The translations under genes and the position numbers were made by a program. The notes under the pieces were generated by a model. The model searched no databases and was not told where the DNA came from. It worked only from the letters and a program-made list of their open reading frames with translations. A stretch of 23,225 nt of DNA from Dissophora ornata (Eukaryota > Mortierellomycota > Mortierellomycetes > Mortierellales > Mortierellaceae): positions 1 through 23,225 of the forward strand of contig MU617104.1 in the NCBI GenBank assembly GCA_025201705.1, in the 5' to 3' direction. Below are positions 20,469-23,225 of the stretch, one piece after another. Position 1 is the first letter of the stretch. The number at the start of each line of letters is the position of its first letter.

Positions 20469-22637
20469 ATGCTGGCTTCGATCGCTGCCATTCGCAGAGT
20501 GGCACCCGCGCATAGGTTAGCAAGTCTATCGGCTTGTGTGCGACAGCTCGCTACTCAGGGGACCGCCATCGCCAACCATTGCGACCAGGAGTATATCGCC
20601 CGCACCAGGCAGTTGCTTCAGGATGCTCGGCCTGCTCTTCCTCGATTTGCCGTCCAGGGCGAGAGTATCAAACCGATCCTCAGTCCCTCACAGTTTTACA
20701 GCGAAATGAAGGTCCGCCCATACCTACGCTGCTTCAAGAGGATTCGCTCGTTCGTTGGGACCCAGAGAACAAAATCACTGATCAGACCTTTTATCGCCAC
20801 ATCGTTCTCGTTAGGATAATATCCGCAAAGCTCAAAAGTCGATCACTCTGGCTGCTCTGTATCTCGGACACACCGAAAATGACCTTGTACGTCCCTGCGA
20901 TCGCTGTACCCGCTTTTCTGTAGTTCTACGATCCAATTGATTATCTAACACTAATCCTCGAGTTCAGGTCCAGGCACTCTCGGAGGCACTGCAAAGTCGA
21001 CCCAATCTCAAGCTGAATTTGCTCCTGGACTCACTGCGTGGGACGAGAGACTCTGGGAAAGGCAGCTCGGCGTCACTGTTGTATCCACTCCTCAAAGCAT
21101 ACCCAGACCAAGTCAAGATTTCCATGTATCACACGCCAGATCTCAGCGGATTCTTGAAGCACGTCATGCCGCCGCGCTTCAACGAGGGCATCGGCTTGAT
21201 GCACATGAAAGTCTATGCCTTTGATGAGACATTGATCATGAGCGGGTAGGTTGCCGGCAGGTTGCCGGCTAATGACAAGACACTATCTGACATCCACACC
21301 ATTCAAACATCGTCACTGACACGCTGCAAGGAACCTCTATCACAATCTAGAGCCAACATGAGCCATGATTACTTTACGGATCGGCAGGATCGGTACATTG
21401 TATTTCACAACAAGGACATCACGGAATACTACCGCGATCTGGTTTCGGCAGTGTCGTCAATCTCATATTCGTTGCAGGACAAGGAAGGCAGCTTCAAGTT
21501 GAACATGAACGATGGGGTCCCTGACCCGGTCAAAGAGAGTAAGCGGTTCAAACAGCATACTGTAAAAACCGTGCGCGCCTTTTTGAAGAAGTGGTCCAAG
21601 ATTCAACAATCGCCAAAAGATGACTCTTATGATACCACACTATACCCACTTATTCAGATGGGACCCTTTGGCCTGCATCAAGATGAGCGGGTGACTCTGT
21701 CCATGTTGGAACATGTACTTCACGCGGACGAGCAGGAAGGACCAGCCAAGTTGTTTATCACTTCTGGCTATTTCAACTTTGAGAAGCGTTACAGTCAGAC
21801 GATCATCAACTCAAAGACGGCCGAAGTTCGCCTTATCGCTGCATCTCCCGAGGTAACTACAACGGTCATTCAGAAAGGATCAGGGGGGGTCATGCATCAA
21901 CAGACAGGCAGGGATCTAATCAAGTAATGGATTTGCAATGTATTTTTCGGCAACAGGCGAACGGATTTTACAATTCCGCAGGCATTTCCAAGTACATCCC
22001 ACCTGCTTATACTCTTATCGAGCAGCGATTCTTCAACAAAGCAAAGGCAGCCGGTAGTGAGGAGCGGATAAAGATCGAAGAGTATGCGCGCAAGGGATGG
22101 ACTTATCATGCGAAAGGTAAGGAAAAAGGACTAGCTTGGGTTTGTGGGATGTTAGTTTGTTCGTTCGGACCACCCCCACATTGCGCATCGCTGATCTTTC
22201 AACTGTTGGTCCGTGTGTCACTGGAATATGTCGTATGGACTAGGTCTGTGGGTATATCCTCCCAAATCGGACCTGCCTGTCATGACAACGATTGGATCAC
22301 CCAACTTTGGGTACCGGTCCATTGTGCGAGACTTGGAGGCGCAGCTCTTCCTCGTGACATCCAACGCTGGGCTGCGGAGGGATCTCCACGAGGTAACATT
22401 GTGGAGCCAGTTGTGGGCCCTTTGCAAAGAGCGTAGCGATCAGACGTGGAGCATGCGTTAATAACGTGTATCGGGCCTTGTGCATTTTTCATTTCGTGGT
22501 TATTTCTGCTTGCATAGGAACTGAGCAGTCTGCGTCAATACGCACATCCGGTGACGGAGCAGACCTTCAAGGCGCCAGATCGACGGGTGCCTGTCTGGGT
22601 CGGTGGTGCGAGCAGAGCCATCAGGACCATGATGTAG
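20469..22637 (+). CDS. PGS1: CDP-diacylglycerol--glycerol-3-phosphate 3-phosphatidyltransferase, mitochondrial
   Basis: Seven exons (20469-20711, 20815-20886, 20968-21245, 21351-21852, 21957-22116, 22244-22392, 22518-22637) give 507 residues, near yeast Pgs1 (521). The first ~30 residues are basic and Ser/Ala-rich without acids, a mitochondrial presequence. Two phospholipase-D superfamily motifs are present: HMKVYAFD with His184/Lys186/Asp191, followed by SGANMSHDYF, and HAKGLWVY with His416/Lys418, followed by TIGSPNFGYRS. The second lacks the spaced Asp, as is usual in PGS1 proteins. The enzyme makes phosphatidylglycerophosphate from CDP-diacylglycerol and glycerol-3-phosphate, the committed step to cardiolipin in mitochondria. 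The exon 1 donor (GTCCGC) is weak but splicing there restores the conserved IRKAQKSITLAALYLG segment. Confidence 0.93.
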
Positions 22638-22656
22638 AATCGCAGTCACTTGAGCA

Positions 22657-22670
22657 TTTTTTTTTTTTTT

Positions 22671-22754
<84 letters not shown>
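22657..22754. repeat. 98-bp T homopolymer tract with two interruptions
   Basis: Uninterrupted T except G at 22671 and A at 22704. It lies 19 bp past the PGS1 stop and 186 bp before the eIF4E ATG. It could be a PGS1 terminator, a poly(dA:dT) promoter element for eIF4E, or a poly(A) remnant of a minus-strand retrocopy. True length may be affected by sequencing. Confidence 0.9.
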
Positions 22755-22759
<5 letters not shown>

Positions 22760-22940
22760 TGTGTATAAAACCCCTTCTCCCCCGACCGTCGAGATCGTTT
22801 TTCATATTTTTTCTGCATCGCTGATCCAACCGCAACATTCCTAAACACACACACACACACGCGTCGACTTGCATCCCTTCCTCGACTTATTCACACACAC
22901 CCCGCTCTCTGAATCCACACAGAACTTCACTTTCTTAATC
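22755..22940 (+). promoter_or_regulatory. eIF4E 5' leader and proximal promoter
   Basis: CT-rich sequence with a short (CA)n run at 22844-22860, typical of fungal leaders, ends at the ATG at 22941. Confidence 0.45.
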
Positions 22941-23176
22941 ATGGCACAGCAAGACAACACCGCCGCTTCCAGCAACAACAACACTCTTACTGTCCCCTCC
23001 GAAGCGAGCAGATATGTTACGGTCTTTAACGATCCTGTCAACTTCAATGCCAAGCACCCCCTCAACAACTCATGGACCCTTTGGTTCGACCACCCCGGAA
23101 AGAAGTCTAATGCCAACAACTGGGAGCAGTCGCTCAAGGAACTCATCACTTTTGACACGGTCGAGGACTTTTGGGG
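22941..23176 (+). CDS. Translation initiation factor eIF4E, first exon only (partial)
   Basis: The first exon encodes 78 complete codons and ends in phase 2 at a GT donor (GGGGTAAATG). A polar Asn/Ser/Thr-rich N-terminus precedes HPLNNSWTLWFD, the classic start of the eIF4E fold with the conserved His-Pro-Leu and Trp residues. NWEQSLKELITFDTVEDFWG then matches the first helix and the Trp of the next conserved block. eIF4E binds the mRNA 5' cap and nucleates eIF4F. The rest of the gene lies beyond the window. Confidence 0.93.
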
Positions 23177-23225
23177 GTAAATGTGGCCTCTTTAGTGATC
23201 ATGCCCAGAGCAGACAAACAACAAA

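Noticed and set aside
22500..22874. Poly-Lys (minus) and poly-Phe (plus) frames
   Set aside because: Artefacts of the 98-bp T homopolymer.

Overview
The window is a compact, intron-rich nuclear segment from a fungus, most likely an early-diverging filamentous lineage of the Mortierella type (Mucoromycota in the broad sense). The reasons are short GT-AG introns throughout (12 exons in one gene, 9 in another), CT-rich promoters, a fungal Pkc1 domain order (HR1-HR1-C2-C1-C1-kinase), a Bcy1-like PKA regulatory subunit, and a gene (KICS2) that ascomycete and basidiomycete models are generally thought to lack. The taxonomic call is inference. All gene models were built by hand from splice signals, phase continuity and protein recognition.

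Layout: 327-2287 (+) PKA regulatory subunit; 3495-4430 (-) short RGS-domain protein; 4431-6183 gene-poor; 6470-7470 (+) NDUFA11/NUO-21.3b-like complex I membrane subunit; 8210-12253 (+) Pkc1-type protein kinase C; 12353-14687 (-) a homologue of KICS2/C12orf66, a subunit of the KICSTOR complex that controls TORC1; 14944-15017 (-) tRNA-Glu(CTC); 15120-17010 a repeat-rich island holding a possible small orphan gene; 17490-20190 (-) RBM39/CAPER-type SR splicing factor; 20469-22637 (+) mitochondrial phosphatidylglycerophosphate synthase PGS1; 22941 onward (+) the first exon of eIF4E, cut by the window edge.

Functional themes: several genes act in nutrient and cell-integrity signalling (PKA-R, RGS, PKC, KICS2), and eIF4E is a classic downstream target of such signalling. 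PKC and KICS2 are tail to tail, 99 bp apart, and share an identical 10-bp CACGTG-containing motif upstream of their start codons. PGS1 and the complex I subunit are both mitochondrial inner-membrane functions. No bacterial-type operons, CRISPR arrays or intact transposons were seen.

The most notable item is the KICS2 homologue. Six exons give a continuous 599-codon frame whose conserved blocks follow the human protein from N- to C-terminus, interrupted by large low-complexity inserts. KICSTOR is generally described as an animal complex absent from budding yeast, so this suggests an older origin, or lineage-specific retention, of KICSTOR-type TORC1 control in fungi.
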